Notes: generated from the sequence alone by a model not told the origin. 64,000 nucleotides of DNA from Agarophyton chilense (GCA_030374765.1 JARGXX010000004.1:868001-932000); one strand, 5' to 3'. Numbered from the stretch's first letter, positions 1-12,282 are shown. A program made the numbers and translations.

Positions 1-938
1 GAATCGTTCCCGTCCATGAAGACAGGCCTGCTTTAAGAAACGTCAGCCACACTAACCGTTTCGTTTTTCCATTCCCAACACCATTCCGAGCGACATATCA
101 TATCTGCGGTGTAAAGATGAGCTCTATTTCTTTCAGAACCTTGTGGGATTATTGTACCGTTTCGGTCAATTGACGAAGTGCCTGAAGATTGACCCGGTAA
201 TGGTGATTTTCGACTCACCCTTCAACACCATCCACTGTTTGGATCGTGACCGTTGGGGCGAGGACGCTGCCACCGAGACTTGGATCTGCGGTCGGAATAT
301 CCTCGCCCTTACCATGCATGATTTTCATTGCACTGAGTTCTTTTCTCAGACGACGGAGAATCACCGCAAATTGTACGTAACCCGTCCCGAATGGTGGGCG
401 GACTACGAGGTGGCTCACTGGTTGTGCGTTCCGACTCCCTCCGTGCTGGCATAGTTTGGCAGCCACAGCAACCTACAAGAGGAGTACTATCATACCATCT
501 AGTCTGTGGCACTCGCGGAGTGGGCCATTCTGGTTGCCCTTCTAGCTGTCAAAGCCTCCCGCGACGATATGACCTGGGACAGCCGATGCCTGTACCTGGC
601 TATTCGTCTTTCCCTCTCATTTTCTCTCGGGTACCTCTTCAGGTCTGCCACCATTGCCTCCGACTCCTCAGGGTTCTGCTCCGCATTGTTCTAGTGTAAG
701 CTCACAGTCCCGCACTCCGAACCACCCTGGCACTGGTTTCAGGCCTTCTGGAGAATCTTTTGTCTCGCATGGTCCGAACCCCTTCCTGGAGGTGTCTTTG
801 TGGGTTTCTTACCTGGTGCGGTTTTCAATTAACTCGTTATTTATTCTTGACTATACGTTTCCTTTTCCTTCGCTCCGAATAATTGCTCATCCAATGTCTT
901 CCATCTCCATCCTTAGCGGCCTGAACCAGTGTAGGTCT
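1..938 (+). pseudogene. Possible antisense accessory frame of the outer Gypsy element
   Basis: The longest plus-strand frame here runs 143-454, and a Ser/Pro-rich frame lies at 654-986. They sit just outside the minus-strand chromodomain of the outer Gypsy element. That is the same place and orientation as the antisense frame at 3540-5547 in the inner element. I could not align the two sequences by eye, so relatedness is inferred from position only, plus a Ser/Pro-rich tail in both. It may be non-coding terminal sequence. The element's left LTR is not visible and must lie before the window if it exists. Confidence 0.22.
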
Positions 939-1445
939 TTATCCATCCGTTGGTGGGAGTTCGTTGCGCCTGCCCCAATACTGTAATCGGAAGTTGCCTC
1001 TTACATGGTGAGGACGTTCCAATGTGTCATCTACAGGGTCATAGCCATACCACCGTACAAAATAACGAAGACCTGCTGGTATTCGTATGTGACCTAAAAT
1101 GGTATCGATCGCGCATTCGGAGGCCGGGACCTCAGGGTTCTCGCCTAATTGAGGTGCGTAGTCATGCTCTTGGGATGCATTTTGTGACGTGCACTCAGAT
1201 TCTGGGGGTGTCATGCCAACGGTTGGGTTCGCTATGACTTCACGTATACCTTGCGGTACTTGGTGATGTATTCGAGAGAGGGTTGGGGCGGTTTGAGTTA
1301 CTCCAATCACTGATCCAGATGGTGGTTCAGTTTTAGCTTCGCTGCCCTCAGGGCCGTCCCGGGGACCACTGGGGGCCGTAGCAGTACCTCTACTAGCGTT
1401 TATTGAGACCCGGTCTACCAATACGGTGTTTTCGGGTCCATCCAT
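939..1445 (-). pseudogene. Chromodomain end of outer Gypsy pol
   Basis: This minus-strand frame contains a chromodomain-like segment (IRIPAGLRYFVRWYGYDP followed by VDDTLE), the form carried at the integrase C-terminus of chromoviruses, where it steers integration to marked chromatin. It follows an acidic, Pro/Ser-rich linker. It is separated from the integrase core (1815 onward) by about 370 bp with no long frame. That gap is probably decayed integrase C-terminal and linker sequence. Its neighbours on the same strand support the assignment. It is a remnant rather than a separate gene. Confidence 0.7.
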
Positions 1446-1814
1446 TCGAACCGTGACGGTGCACTCATTCGCTGAGATTACTTCATATGGTCTTGTATAC
1501 TTGGGGAGTAGCTTCGATTTGATGTCAGCATCAATACGAATACCGTCTCTTTCCTCGGATGGTGGTGGTCGCGATCAACTGAGAGAGTTATCAATGAAGA
1601 CATAGTCACCAGTTTCCACCTTGGTAATCCTCTTCACCCCTTGGTCGTAGTAAGTTTTGTACCGCTTTTGGGCTACTTTCAATTTACCATTGGCTTCCTT
1701 TAAGGTTATTCGGAGCTTGTTGAGTATATTCTTCTTGACCTGAGCGGAGGTAAGTGTACCAGCTGCTCGGTAGTTCTCAGGTCCTGGTTAAAGGACAATA
1801 CCACAGGGTGTACG

Positions 1815-2656
1815 TTAGAGGACCAGGTCGAAGGGATTAGTCTTTAAAGATCGTTGTACCTGAAGGTTGTAGGCATATGTGAGGGGCTGTGGATAATCAG
1901 CCCACTCTGTTTGGTGTCCTTCGACGTATTGTCGTAGTCTGGCCACGAGGGTTTTGTTGAATATTTCCACTTGGCCGTTCGTCTGCGGATGGTACGCCGT
2001 GGTGAAGTAATGCTTCAACCCAAGCATGGTACCTACTGCTTCAAATAACTTAGATGATAAATTCGAACCATTGTCGGCTAGTAGGTATATTTGGACACCG
2101 TACGGGCATACCCGAGTATTCAGGAAGGCTCTTCCCAAGACCGTCGCGGTTGTGTTCTTCAGGGGTATGGCCGTTGTGCGTTCGGAAAACCAATCGGTGA
2201 AGGCCACCACGAATCGGTAGCCATCTGAGGTTTTTGGCAGTGAACCCAGGATGTCGATAGCTACAAATTCCAAGGGCTCGGTCGCTCGGAAAAGATTCAG
2301 GTACTTTCTGTGCTTTCGTAGACCGCATCGGGTCTTTCCACAACAAGCGCAGCGAGCCACATAGGTCTAAACATCGTGGGCCATTTGAGGTCATTAGAAG
2401 TGTTTCCTCAATGTATAATATAACCTTGTGGCTCCTGGATGACCTGCCAGTCTCGGGTAATGCCCTAAATACAATACCTTCAGACGTAGAGAGTCTGGTA
2501 TCACCTTCTGGAGTGCTTCTTCCAAGGTAGAACGACGCACTAGGTAACTCTCATGGTCTATGTCGAACTGCGATCCTTTGATGCCAATTTGATTGTTCAC
2601 TGAACTGCAGTAGGTGTCCGTAGTTTGCGCTCGCAAGAATTCCTCTCGGGTTATGG
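1815..2656 (-). pseudogene. Integrase of outer Gypsy element (zinc-binding and rve core)
   Basis: Two minus-strand frames (2394-2656 and 1815-2360) together make an integrase. The first has the HHCC-type region with GHYPRLAGHPGATRLYYTLR. The second has the DDE core: D in VAIDILG, D in LADNGSN, and E in HPQTNGQVEIFNKTL. The frame broken near 2360-2394 should hold the two cysteines. All three catalytic acidic residues are still visible, but the protein is interrupted. The frame open upstream of 2656 is cut by the inner element's LTR. Its natural continuation lies at 12753 and beyond, at the end of RNase H. Confidence 0.8.
2652..2656. repeat. Target-site duplication TATGG (left copy)
   Basis: TATGG stands immediately before the LTR's first TG at 2657. 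The same five bases follow the other LTR at 12748-12752. An exact 5-bp duplication is the expected mark of Gypsy integrase and fixes the boundaries of the nested insertion. Confidence 0.88.
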
Positions 2657-3102
2657 TGTAACCCAATGACTGGTGGGTCAGCGTAATGGTCTCAACCTGT
2701 GGTAGCGTGGTAGAGTGGGTCCTGAGGTTCGTATCCTTCATGGCGGCACTCCCAGAGTACTTGCTGCAATGGGCTGGCGTTTATTGCATATTCCTACAGG
2801 TCGGAGTTACGGAAACGATGGCTTGAAGACCAATTGGTGGAACTAATGTACCAAAGGGGGTTATTTGGTATCCTAATGGTGCCTCCGTTACTCTAAGGGA
2901 GAAGCGTCACTCGAGCCAAGTAAATAGCAATGGCGAGGCGCTGGGATATCCCTGGCACTGTGATGCTATTCTATTACACTGATTAAAATAAAATAATTAT
3001 CTAAATGAGTCCAGCTAAGTTTGGCCAGTTCACGTGGCGCCTGTAAGATACCTCAGGCCCGGGCGGCTTACAGGACTCAACGGTTATCGTTGCTTTTTCA
3101 CA
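2657..3102 (-). repeat. 3' LTR of inner Gypsy element
   Basis: This 446-bp sequence begins TGTAAC and ends TTCACA on the plus strand. It matches 12304-12747 over its whole length at roughly 90% identity by eye. Just inside it (3103-3118) the minus strand reads AAGAAGGGAGG, a plausible polypurine tract for plus-strand priming, as expected beside the 3' LTR of a minus-oriented element. Confidence 0.88.
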
Positions 3103-3539
3103 TACCTCCCTTCTTACTATTCGACAGCTACGGCAAAGTCCAGATTGTCTCAGGATTGACCCAGGGAACGTGAGCGCTTAGTTGCTTCCCTTACTACTGG
3201 GCGCAACGGGACGTCGCATCGTCATCACCTGCGGGGGTACAAGGAAGCGTGAGCTGACCATTGGCGCTTGTGTGGCAATTAATTTGCCTAAGGACTGAAA
3301 CTCCAGAGCGCCGTGAGCGCTGGGAAAAGGTGCATCGCCGGTGTATACCTCGTGTCGCGTTGCCGATATGGTCCATTGTCTTTTTCTCCCCTTACGGTCA
3401 TTGGGGCTTTCCATAGTCTCCGCTCTTCCTTTGGCGACCCTCCGCGCTTCGTCCACCGTGGTTTACGTCTGTCGGTACGCTGGGGTCAATTGCGTCATCT
3501 CTTATTCCCATTGTGGTACTTTTTCACTAGTCGCTCGCG
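3103..3539. other. Non-coding stretch between 3' LTR and antisense frame
   Basis: Apart from the polypurine tract at its left edge, I see no convincing gene here. It should contain the promoter of the antisense frame if that frame is expressed. No clear TATA box was identified. Confidence 0.4.
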
Positions 3540-5547
3540 ATGCCGAACTCGCCTTATAAGCCCGTCGGATACGCTATTCTCCCTCCGGACTTTGTCGCTT
3601 CCGTCGGCTTTCCTATCCATTTACCAGCGGACGAGCCTGTGGGCAGCGGCACCATGGCTTCTAACAACAAAGCGGGGAGCTCCTCTAGATACCAAGTGGC
3701 TTATGAGCGCCTCTGGGACCGCTTTGACCATACCATTGGACGAATTCCGTGGGCAATGCGTCATGCCATTATTCCGTCCTCTGTGGAAGAATACCAAAGG
3801 TTCTGTCATATGTATCTCGACGCCCGGAGGTTCGCTAAGATACCCGACTTCCGGAGGGGCAGTAAGAACTCGCGCAGCGTCTCGTGGTATAACCGATGAT
3901 TGCATTGTCCTGTGGATGCGCGGTCGGCGACTTGTTGTCGTACCCTCATCCAAGCGAACATGCCGTACTTCTCCTGCGAGGAGAAAGCAGAGTACCAGTT
4001 CAGGGTGAAGAAACTCCTTTCGGACCTATACAACGACTTCATCTCGCCTCATGTGAGATTTTCTCCTACTACTCACTACCTCTTGGGGCTCATGTGCTTC
4101 CGACCGCCGTATGACCGCGTGTTTTGGATGTCCGATAGGGTCTATTGGAACGAGATGCACGAGCCCGATGGTCTTCTGCGTCAATCCCTGGAGTTATTCT
4201 TGTGCTGGCACCAGGTGGCGTCTCACGACATGAGCGCAGACAAAAGTCTTCCGTTATATCTCTCACTGCCCCGCGTGAATGAGAACCAAAGGGCCATGTA
4301 CTGGCGTATCTCGCCGCTCCTTTTGGTTCTAACGCCGTCCGTGGTGGCGTATCATTCGTCCCAAATCATGGGCGACGACAATGATCGTAGGTCTTGGTTG
4401 TCCTGGCAGGTACTCTTCGTTGAGTTCGGCATGATGCCCCTTATGGCCTTTCTGGGGACCGCGAAGTACGGAGTCCGTGGTAGTGCCCGTTTGGATGATT
4501 GGAGTGTATGGCACGACGAGAACATCCTCGGTCCTCGAGGTTGTCTAATCCCGCTTCCGGAATCATGATCCGTTTCCTAAGGAACCTGGGCATCCAGAAT
4601 ATCGTCCGTGGGACCCAGTTTGCCGTCTAGGGGGCCAAGGCCATTTTGGATCATGTTCTACAGGTGGAGTGGAGCAAGACTCCCGGGTTCTTTTGGTATG
4701 ACCACGATACCGACTCGTTCACGCCGATTCGGCTACATCCGCAGGGCCCGACTATTACCCGAAGGCCATTGGTTTCAATCCCCTGTGCTTTGAGCCTGAT
4801 TTGAAAGTTTCGCCATTGGTTTCTGCTGGTATGTCCGATGGAGAACCCTTTGGTGAAGATCCCTTCGTCCTACCCGTGGAGGGCGTCAGTCCTCCGGTCG
4901 AGTCCGCTGTTGTGTTGCTGACCGCTTCCCTTCCTCCAACTTCTCCGGACGCTGCTCCCCAGGAAGAACTCTCATATGAGCCGCCCGTCGCCAAAGTGAA
5001 CATCTCTCCTGGCGAGGTTACTGTCGAAGCCAAAAGTCCTGTAGGTGATGCGATGTCTCAAACGTTCACTGAGAGCGTCGACATCACTCCGTCCTCTCCG
5101 TCGCCGCATTTTCCCGCTTCCGTCACGGCTGCAGCCGCGGATCTTCGTCATTTCTGCCGTACCGTTGGTATTACTGCCTCAATGGATATTGCGACAGTCC
5201 TGAAGGAAGTTTGCTCCTGGGCGCGTCGCTCGGCGCACTACGCCGCAATTCTCCAACAGAGTCAAGATCTGAAGACCGCTATGGTCAATCTCTTGCAGCA
5301 GAATGCACAATTGATGTCCCAGAGGGTTACTTCCGACTTGGATGCCCGGTATGGTCTACATTTGAGCGACTGGGATGCTTTCGATTGTAGCAATAGTTCT
5401 TCAGGTGCACTACCGCCGAAGAAGCGTGCTCCGCTCGCTGGGGCCGGTCCTATTGAGACTGTAGGCTCCTCGAGTGACCCTTGTCCCGGTTTCGCTCCTG
5501 CAGGTTCCAATGAGGACGATGGAGCTACTCCTACGCAGCCCCAGTGA
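3540..5547 (+). pseudogene. Antisense accessory protein of inner Gypsy element (unknown function)
   Basis: A plus-strand frame of about 670 codons, opposite to gag-pol. It starts at ATG 3540, with a stop 12 bases upstream in the same frame. It reads through 3899 (one in-frame TGA at 3897-3899) to 4568, shifts frame through 4565-4750, and shifts again into 4801-5547. The N-terminal two thirds are rich in Trp, Tyr, Arg and His and look globular. The C-terminal part has a Pro/Ser-rich stretch, then a helical segment (LLQQNAQLMSQRV) and an acidic/Pro tail. An AATAAA follows the stop. I do not recognise the family. Additional antisense ORFs near the 3' end are known in some plant LTR elements, but homology to those is not shown here. 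The intact ancestor was probably a single protein. Confidence 0.6.
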
Positions 5548-5623
5548 GTCCTGATGGTGTTAGGAGCGCTTTCGCGAACCTTGAAGTCATGGAGAGGGCT
5601 GTTAGACCTCTTCTAGTTAGTCA

Positions 5624-5629
5624 AATAAA
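5624..5629 (+). terminator. AATAAA polyadenylation-type signal after antisense frame
   Basis: AATAAA lies about 75 bases after the stop of the antisense frame and on the same strand, followed by a GT-rich stretch (TGCTTGTGTTTT). The position suits a transcript of that frame ending inside the element. The motif is short, so the evidence is suggestive only. Confidence 0.45.
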
Positions 5630-5864
5630 GTAATGCTTGTGTTTTCCCAAAATTGCTTCTGTATTCTTCAAACATGCGTGCCCTGGGACGACGTCCAAGC
5701 CTTGAGAGCGTCTCAGGTCTTCCTCACGTGTCGCCTGAGGACTGACTTTGTTCCCTGATGCGGGCGCTACTGCGAACCGTCGTGTAGGGAGGCGTTTTGG
5801 TATTATTCGGGCCCATTGTTGCCCCTTTCTGAAGGCTCCGCTTCGTGCTGCCGATTTTGCGCCA

Positions 5865-6263
5865 TCATCGGGCGATAAAATTAGCGGAAATGGTTTGAGG
5901 CTTTTGCCAAGTGTCTTCCTCAGGTGCGAAGCCAAAACAACGGACGCGATAGCGCATAGTTCCATCCTCTCCCTGACCGGCAGAGATTATGCGCTCAAAC
6001 AAGTATTCCGGTTTATGTTCATTCTCCGGAAGGAAAGTGTGGTCCAGTGGGGCGAATCCATGGGAGTCAGTTGGAAGAGACGGGTCATCGTCATTGGCAT
6101 TGATCATCAGGTCCATGGGGCTAGTCGGGTCCGCGGGAACTGCTCTAGAGGGTATGGGGACTTGAGTGTCGACCTGAGGTCGTGGTGCTTCCGTTGGGCC
6201 AGGGGACTGGGACGTTTGTGGTCCGGAGGAACTGGGATCTCGTGTCACGCGGTCAATAGACAC
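5865..6263 (-). pseudogene. Chromodomain end of inner Gypsy pol
   Basis: The minus-strand frame ends in a chromodomain-like segment (YLFERIISAGQGEDGTMRYR, then VRCFGFAPEEDTW) after a Pro/Ser/Asp-rich linker. It corresponds in position and form to 939-1445 in the outer element and 51148-51534 in the third Gypsy element. The 6264-6560 interval that links it to the integrase has no long frame and is presumably decayed integrase C-terminus. Confidence 0.72.
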
Positions 6264-6560
6264 GGTGTCCTGTAGGCCGTCAGTTAGTAACTTAATTGTG
6301 TGTTGATTGTCCTTGAGGACTTTTTATGGTCCCGTAGAGCGGGGTAAGAGCTTCCGCGTAGTGTCTTCGAGTTCTTTACTGTCCTTCGGTGGCCGGTCCA
6401 GGTAAACAAGTACTCCTATCCCAAAGGTCGGTGTGTTCTAAACGGCTTTGTCAAAATTGACCTTTTAACGCCGTTGGGCTTTGGATAATACAGCTTTGGC
6501 TGATTGGATAATGCGGTCGATGCGTCGCCGCGAGCAGCGCTTCGCCTGGGTAGGATTCAT

Positions 6561-7353
6561 TCACTCGGTTAGGTCCTGGGGTATGATAGACTCCTGAAGG
6601 TCAACCTCTATGGGCGGTGGCGACCTCGTTGGCATTAAATCGAAAGATGTTGTTCCCGTGCAAGCATGCACTTGCGTGTTGTAGGGATAAACTAGTGGCT
6701 CAACGTAGTCGTCCCAATCTAATTGGTGCTTCGATACGTAATGTGCAAATCGGTCCAGAAGGGTGCGATTGAAGCCTTCGGCTTGGCCATTGGTTTTAGG
6801 GTGGTACGCCGTGGTGGTCACATGTTTGATATCTAAGGTAGCACAAACGTGTGAGAAGAATTTGGATACAAACTGGCTGCCGTTATCCGTAAGGAAGTAG
6901 ATTGGTATGCCATATGGATATACCCTATGAGACAAGAAGGCCGTGGCGACATTCGTGGTTGTCGTCTTCCCTGGGGGTACGGCTTGGGTAAGTTTGGTAA
7001 ATCTATCGGTTATAACCATAACAAACCGCTTCTTATGGGGCGACTTAGGCAAAGGTCTAAGTATATCCATTGCAACAAATTCCATCGGACCAGCGGCGGG
7101 GAATAGCTTCAATTTGGCCTGGTGGTTGGCGCGAGACCCTCAGATTTGTGCGCACGATGTGCAATTCCGTGCGGTTTGCCATAGGTCCTGTGCCATAAGT
7201 GGCCAGTAGAATAACTTTCTTAGGGTCTGGTACATTCGTCGGCCTCCAAGGTGACCAGCCAATCGAGGGAAATGGGCGAGGTATAAGAATCGCGCCGTTA
7301 GTGAACTTGGTATTACCGGTTAGAATGCGCCATCCAGCGCTGAGCGGCGACAC
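6561..7353 (-). pseudogene. Integrase of inner Gypsy element
   Basis: The core lies in 6561-7112 on the minus strand. It shows D in VAMDILRPLP, D in LTDNGSQFVSKFF and E in HPKTNGQAEGFNRTL, so the DDE triad is present. The upstream zinc-binding region (His and Cys pairs, with the SHLGG-like part read from 7200-7260) is in another frame (7057-7353), so at least one frameshift separates it. The domain joins DNA ends to target DNA in intact elements. This copy is inactive. Confidence 0.78.
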
Positions 7354-7430
7354 AGTAGTCCAAATCAGTCATAGGCGAATAGGCATCCAGGGGTTCCTAC
7401 CAATTGTGCTGTTTCCTTATATTACTCTTC

Positions 7431-9960
7431 TTAGACCTGCGCCTGTAGGAGTTCCTCAATAGTTATAGGGGGGAGCTTTTGTTTCTCCAAGGCTATCGCA
7501 TTTACCTGAGGTGGTGTCGAATTGGGTGGTACTGTCTCCCAGTCCAATAGGTATAATTCGTTCTCCTTTACCTCAGGATCCTCCGATTGCACCTTACATA
7601 AGTTCATCTGTTTCAGTATAGCCCTGAGGTTCATCATCTGTAAAGGGGGTAGGAATGAGGTCGCCCAATGGAGTGTCATCAGTTCCGTCGGTAATGATTC
7701 GCGACAGGGCATCTGCTGCCTTGGTGCTTGATTCCTTTCCTATAGGTTATCTCGAAGTCATGTTCTGACAGTCTGAGGCGCCACCGAGCGAGGCGACTCG
7801 ATGCATCGGTCATATTGAGTAACCAGCGGAGTGAATCATGGTCTGTCCTACTGGTAAACCTAGTTCCCTCGAGGTACGGACGGAGTGTCAATACGGACCA
7901 TACGATGGCTAGACATTCCTTTTCGGTGGTGCTGTAGTTGCGCTCCGCGCTGGTGAGCGTTCTGCTCCAATATCCAATAGGTCGATAGTTCTTAGGTGAC
8001 TCCTGTTCCTATAGCAGTGCAAAACCCACTTGGACATCAAAGGCATCTGTGTCCAGAACGAAAGGCCTATTGGGTTTTAGTAAAGCCAATTTAAGTGGGT
8101 TCTTCATTTTTCCTTTAGGGTCTGAAATGCCTCGTACTGGTCGTCAGTAAGGGCCTTAAACTCCGAAGGAGTTCCCTTCTTCAGCTCTGCGTTGAGCGGA
8201 GCCGAGATCTTGGAAAATCCTTGGATGAACCGTTGGTAAACGTTTCACAAGCCCACGAAGGATCGTAGTTCCGTGTGGGTTCTAGAAGGCTTAGCCTGGC
8301 GAATCGCATTTGTGGTCCTTGTGGCTACTTTTAGCTGTACTGGGTGGACGACATGACCGAGATAGTCTACTGAGGCCTGGAAGAAAGCGCATTTGCGGAG
8401 TTTCAGTGATATTCCAGCGTCTTGTAGGATTGTTTGGACCTTCTTCATGTGGCGAAGGTGTTTCTTCACGGTCCGTGAGAAGATTATAACGTCATCCAAA
8501 CAAACCAGGGCAAATTTTCATTTTACTTTGGACAGTATAATGACCATTACCCGTTGGAAGGTTGATTGTTCATTCTTTAAACCAAAGGGCATACGAGAAA
8601 ATCTGAACAGATCTTCATTGGTGGTAAAGGTTGTCAGCGCTCTCCCATCTTCGGCCAAAGGTATTTGCCAATATCCAGAGTTAGCGTCTAGTGTGGTCAA
8701 TACGATAGTTTCACCTAAGGAATAAAGACAGTCATCCATGCGGGGTATCGGGTATGAGTCCCTCTTGGGTACTGCGTTCAGCTTCCTGTAGTCGACACAG
8801 AACCTGACGGATCAATCTTTTTTCGCCACGAAAACTACGGGAGTTGACCATTCGGATTTGTTCGGAGGCACCGGCTCTATGACTTGAGATTTGCTCATCT
8901 TTTCCATGTGGTTGGCGACAGTTTGCCTACCCTTCAGGCCTGTACGGTATGGGTGCTGGAACAATGGTCCAGCATCATCCTGAAGTTCAATGCGGTGTGT
9001 AGTGGCTCTGATCTTTCCCAACCTACCTGATCACATGGTCTGGTATTCCCTGAGGAGATCAAGTACCTGGGACCTATAGGATTCTAATTCTGCGCCGATG
9101 GCGACCGTCTCCTACCAAGAGTCGACGTCCTCGTCGGGAGTTGGCGTGGAAAGGTTTCCCAATTGGGCCGCCATGATGGCCACGGGCGCAGGTAGAGTGA
9201 AGCAAATCACTGTACCTTTACGTGACCGTACGGGTTTATCCCCAAAGTTTCTGAGTGTGACCAAGAAGGACCTGTTGGGGTGGATGTCCATTACTCAATT
9301 GGCCATCAAGGTAATGTGCTTCAGACCTGTTTTCGGGTGGTTCTGAATCGTTATGAGACCTGAGCACTGGGAATGGACCGATACAGTAGTCTCGGTCATT
9401 GGGGGTATTTGTATGGCCTTTGACAGGCGAACCTTATTGGACTTCGTGTTTCCGGAGACAACCGCTCGTTTGCGGCCAGCTTCTGGCCCTGGGGCGTAAC
9501 CAGTTATGAAGATAGAAGGTGCGCGGTAGGATGCGACTCTCCGAAGACCTTGATAAATGGCCTTAATGTATCGATCGATAAAGGAGGTCCTTAGAATTGT
9601 CTCAGCGCCCAAGTTAGGACATACAAGGAACCACGGGCGGAATTTGAATTATCCTAGCTGAAGGCAAAGTGGTACTATCCCTTTAATGTCCATTGGTCTA
9701 CGTGATTCATCGGTAATCTTTGGGGTCTTCCTTGCCTTAACGAAATCTTTCTAACCCAGTGGGAGTAGCTTAGGATGGACCAAGTTGTAGCTAGCGCCTG
9801 TTTCCAATACGGCTGTGGTCAGTCAAGAGTTGTTGGAACGAAGTCCCACGGTTATTCGAACTTTGTAATTCTCTTTCCTGAGGATACAGACAGGGTTGTT
9901 ACTGTGTTCCAATTGTGGTTCAAGCTGAGTGGTCCATGCTGGGTGGTTGGTATCGGGAGG
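7431..9960 (-). pseudogene. Protease, RT and RNase H region of inner Gypsy pol
   Basis: Reading right to left on the minus strand: a retropepsin-like motif (AVLETGASYNLV) near 9.75-9.8 kb; a post-protease linker (9295-9612); RT fingers and palm (8812-9021 and 8518-8739, with TTLDANSGYWQIPLAED); the RT active-site region at 8460-8510, reading CLDD where YLDD is usual; the RT thumb (8245-8499); and RNase H (7679-7891 with FTSRTDHDSLRWLL). The pieces fall in several frames. The active-site Tyr-to-Cys change and the frameshifts show that the copy is dead. Confidence 0.78.
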
Positions 9961-10073
9961 TGAAGAGTTGTTTGGCTCATGACCGTCCTATTGGTTGAGG
10001 CAGGGGCTTAAATCGGAAGGATTTGCCTCGCGTTGACCCTCTAAGAGTTTTCCGATGGAGTTTCCGTTTCTTT

Positions 10074-11951
10074 CTAACGATAAGATTCTTCTTCGGGGTC
10101 GTCCGTAGGATCTTCAATGGCGTGGACCTGTGTGGCTTTGATCGGAGTGTCCGGAGGCGTGGCATAGCGTGAGCTTCCAGGGATCCCTGGGGCTCGTTGC
10201 TGTGCCCTGTTAAACATTCCTTCGGATTCTTGCACCCTGTAATTCTCTTCCCTAAAGGCTTGGAGGTTTTTGCGTGCGTCCTCAGGCAGATACCTCGTAC
10301 AGTCACAAGGTTGGGTCACTGACAGGCAGAGAATGCAAGCCCTTGGGGCGCGAACAAAAACGTCCTTGCGGGGCGGAAAGGGAGAATAATTGGGTGTGGG
10401 TGGTACAGTGGTCGCTGTAGTTCCCTGGGAGGTATATGATGGGGGCCCAGACGGAGGGGCACTGAACTTATCCGCGAGCCCATCTCCCGAGTCGGCATAA
10501 TGGAGTGATGAATCCATGTCCGACTCCGTGGAGCTAACCAAATGGGCTTGGCCTGGTTTATGCAAGGGAAACGCCTCTCCTTTGGATACATCAGCATTGC
10601 GCCTGGCAATATTGTTGGTTTTGCCATAATCTTCGGCATAGGTGACGAGCCGTCGGAAGGAGTGTTGTCGGTTCTCCGTCTGGTAATTGCGCATATGTGT
10701 CTGAATGGCAGGGAGTAACCCCGTGATGGGGTGAGGTTTAAGCCGTACTTCGGAGAATAAGTTTCCACATCGGTAACCCTTCTTCCATAGGTCGTCTGCG
10801 AAAGCCGATTTGATCATATTAGAGCTCTGCCTAAAGGATATTTCTTCCTGGTGGGCATCCATTATAACGTCATCCGTGGTGTAAGTTTCCAAGACATAAT
10901 GAACAACCTGAGGGTATGACCTGAGAAGCTCATGATCTTGAGCATCCACGAGGTCATTTGTGCCAGATATCTTCGAAACCACTCGGTCACGCGCCTGTTC
11001 TGTAAGGAAGAATTGGAAAATGTACAGAGCAGTGCCCTCGTGGACACCGTTCTGATCACAGGCCATACGGAAAAGACTGAGAAACCTAAGGACAACAATG
11101 GGATCGGAACCTGGGAACTTGTCCATAATGGTTCGTTGCATCCGTCTGGCCCATTTGGCGATTCTTCAAGCAACCGAACCAGAATATTTCGGGAACCTGT
11201 CGGCCAGCCGATAATTTAGGTAGTCTAGAACCTTAAGGAAAAGTTCGTTTGTGGTTGTCAGTGGTTTGAGGCCTCGAACGGCAGCCTCATCCACTTCCAA
11301 GTCGGTTGTTTCGGTCGAGGCCGATTTGGAAACACTCGTGTCCGAACGGTCTCTTCTTTTACTCCGTCTGTTTTTCTTTCTCCTGCGGTTACTTCTTTTC
11401 TTTCCAGCGGAGTAGACACATAAAGGATCGATCTCTCTATCAGATCCGATGGAGCCCTGAGGTCGCTGTACCTCATATTTTTCTATGGGAAGGGCAATCT
11501 GTCTCTCTTCTAGACGTGGAGTCTCTCTGCTGCTAGATTGTCTTTCCATTGTATTTCCCTGAAGGTGTTCCGATCGAGGGGCGGGTAATACCGCCACTCT
11601 TGGGGGTTCGGTAGGAGGTTGCCATATGGAAGCCGGATGGTGGACTTGTGGAGTGGTCCTAGGGACTGCATTGCCTGGCTGGCTGGTGACTGCTCTTTGA
11701 ACGGCTTGAACGAGGGAGTCTATGAATAGCTCAGACTCCATGACCTTGGGAACGACTCGCGTAATGAGGTAGTCCGTATGGTCAGCGATCGCCGCTGCGA
11801 GTCGCATGTCGACAATGGAATCCACATGGGCCGAGCAGAGCTCACGGAGACGGGGCCAGAGAAGGTCGGCAAGCCCTACGGGAACGTTCTCCATAATTCC
11901 TTCTGTCTTACAAGGTTCTCCTTGGAGAGTTCCTGGCCTAGATGTAGCCAT
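10074..11951 (-). pseudogene. Gag polyprotein of inner Gypsy element
   Basis: One minus-strand frame of 626 codons begins at ATG 11951. It is broken by a single TGA at 11166-11168, where the context suggests an original CGA (Arg). The N-terminal part has a Ser/Pro-rich stretch and a basic patch (KKRSNRRRKKNRRSKRRD). The middle looks like a helical capsid domain (KFPGSDPIVVLRFLSLFR). The C-terminal part has clustered cysteines (CILCLSVTQPCDC) where a nucleocapsid zinc knuckle would normally lie, although it does not fit the classic CCHC spacing. It is assigned to gag by position between the primer-binding site and protease. Confidence 0.68.
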
Positions 11952-12282
11952 CGTGAGGCGTCTCGTAAACGCGCTGCTACCGTTGGTTCCCGGCGAACCC
12001 TTTCAGGGTCGTCCAGGGAAGTCAGTTCTCCTTGCGCCTGGATTCCCGTGCTCCTGCGGTCGCTAACAGTATCAAACTGTGCTTCAGGCGACATCTACGG
12101 CGTTGCAGATTGCAGTTGCAGCTGGTCCTGTCGTAGGATTCCTATGGTCTGGTCGGTTGGTTGTGTTTCATGCATCCATAATGGCGGTTGCTTTTGTACT
12201 TCTGGTCCGTTGGGGAAGTAAACCAAAGGTCAGAATCGGATAATTCTTCTTTCCAGTGGTCCATTAAATTACTGGAAAGGGA

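Noticed and set aside
33-512. Overlapping minus-strand frames at the window start
   Set aside because: They overlap the longer plus-strand frame and each other, and show no motif.
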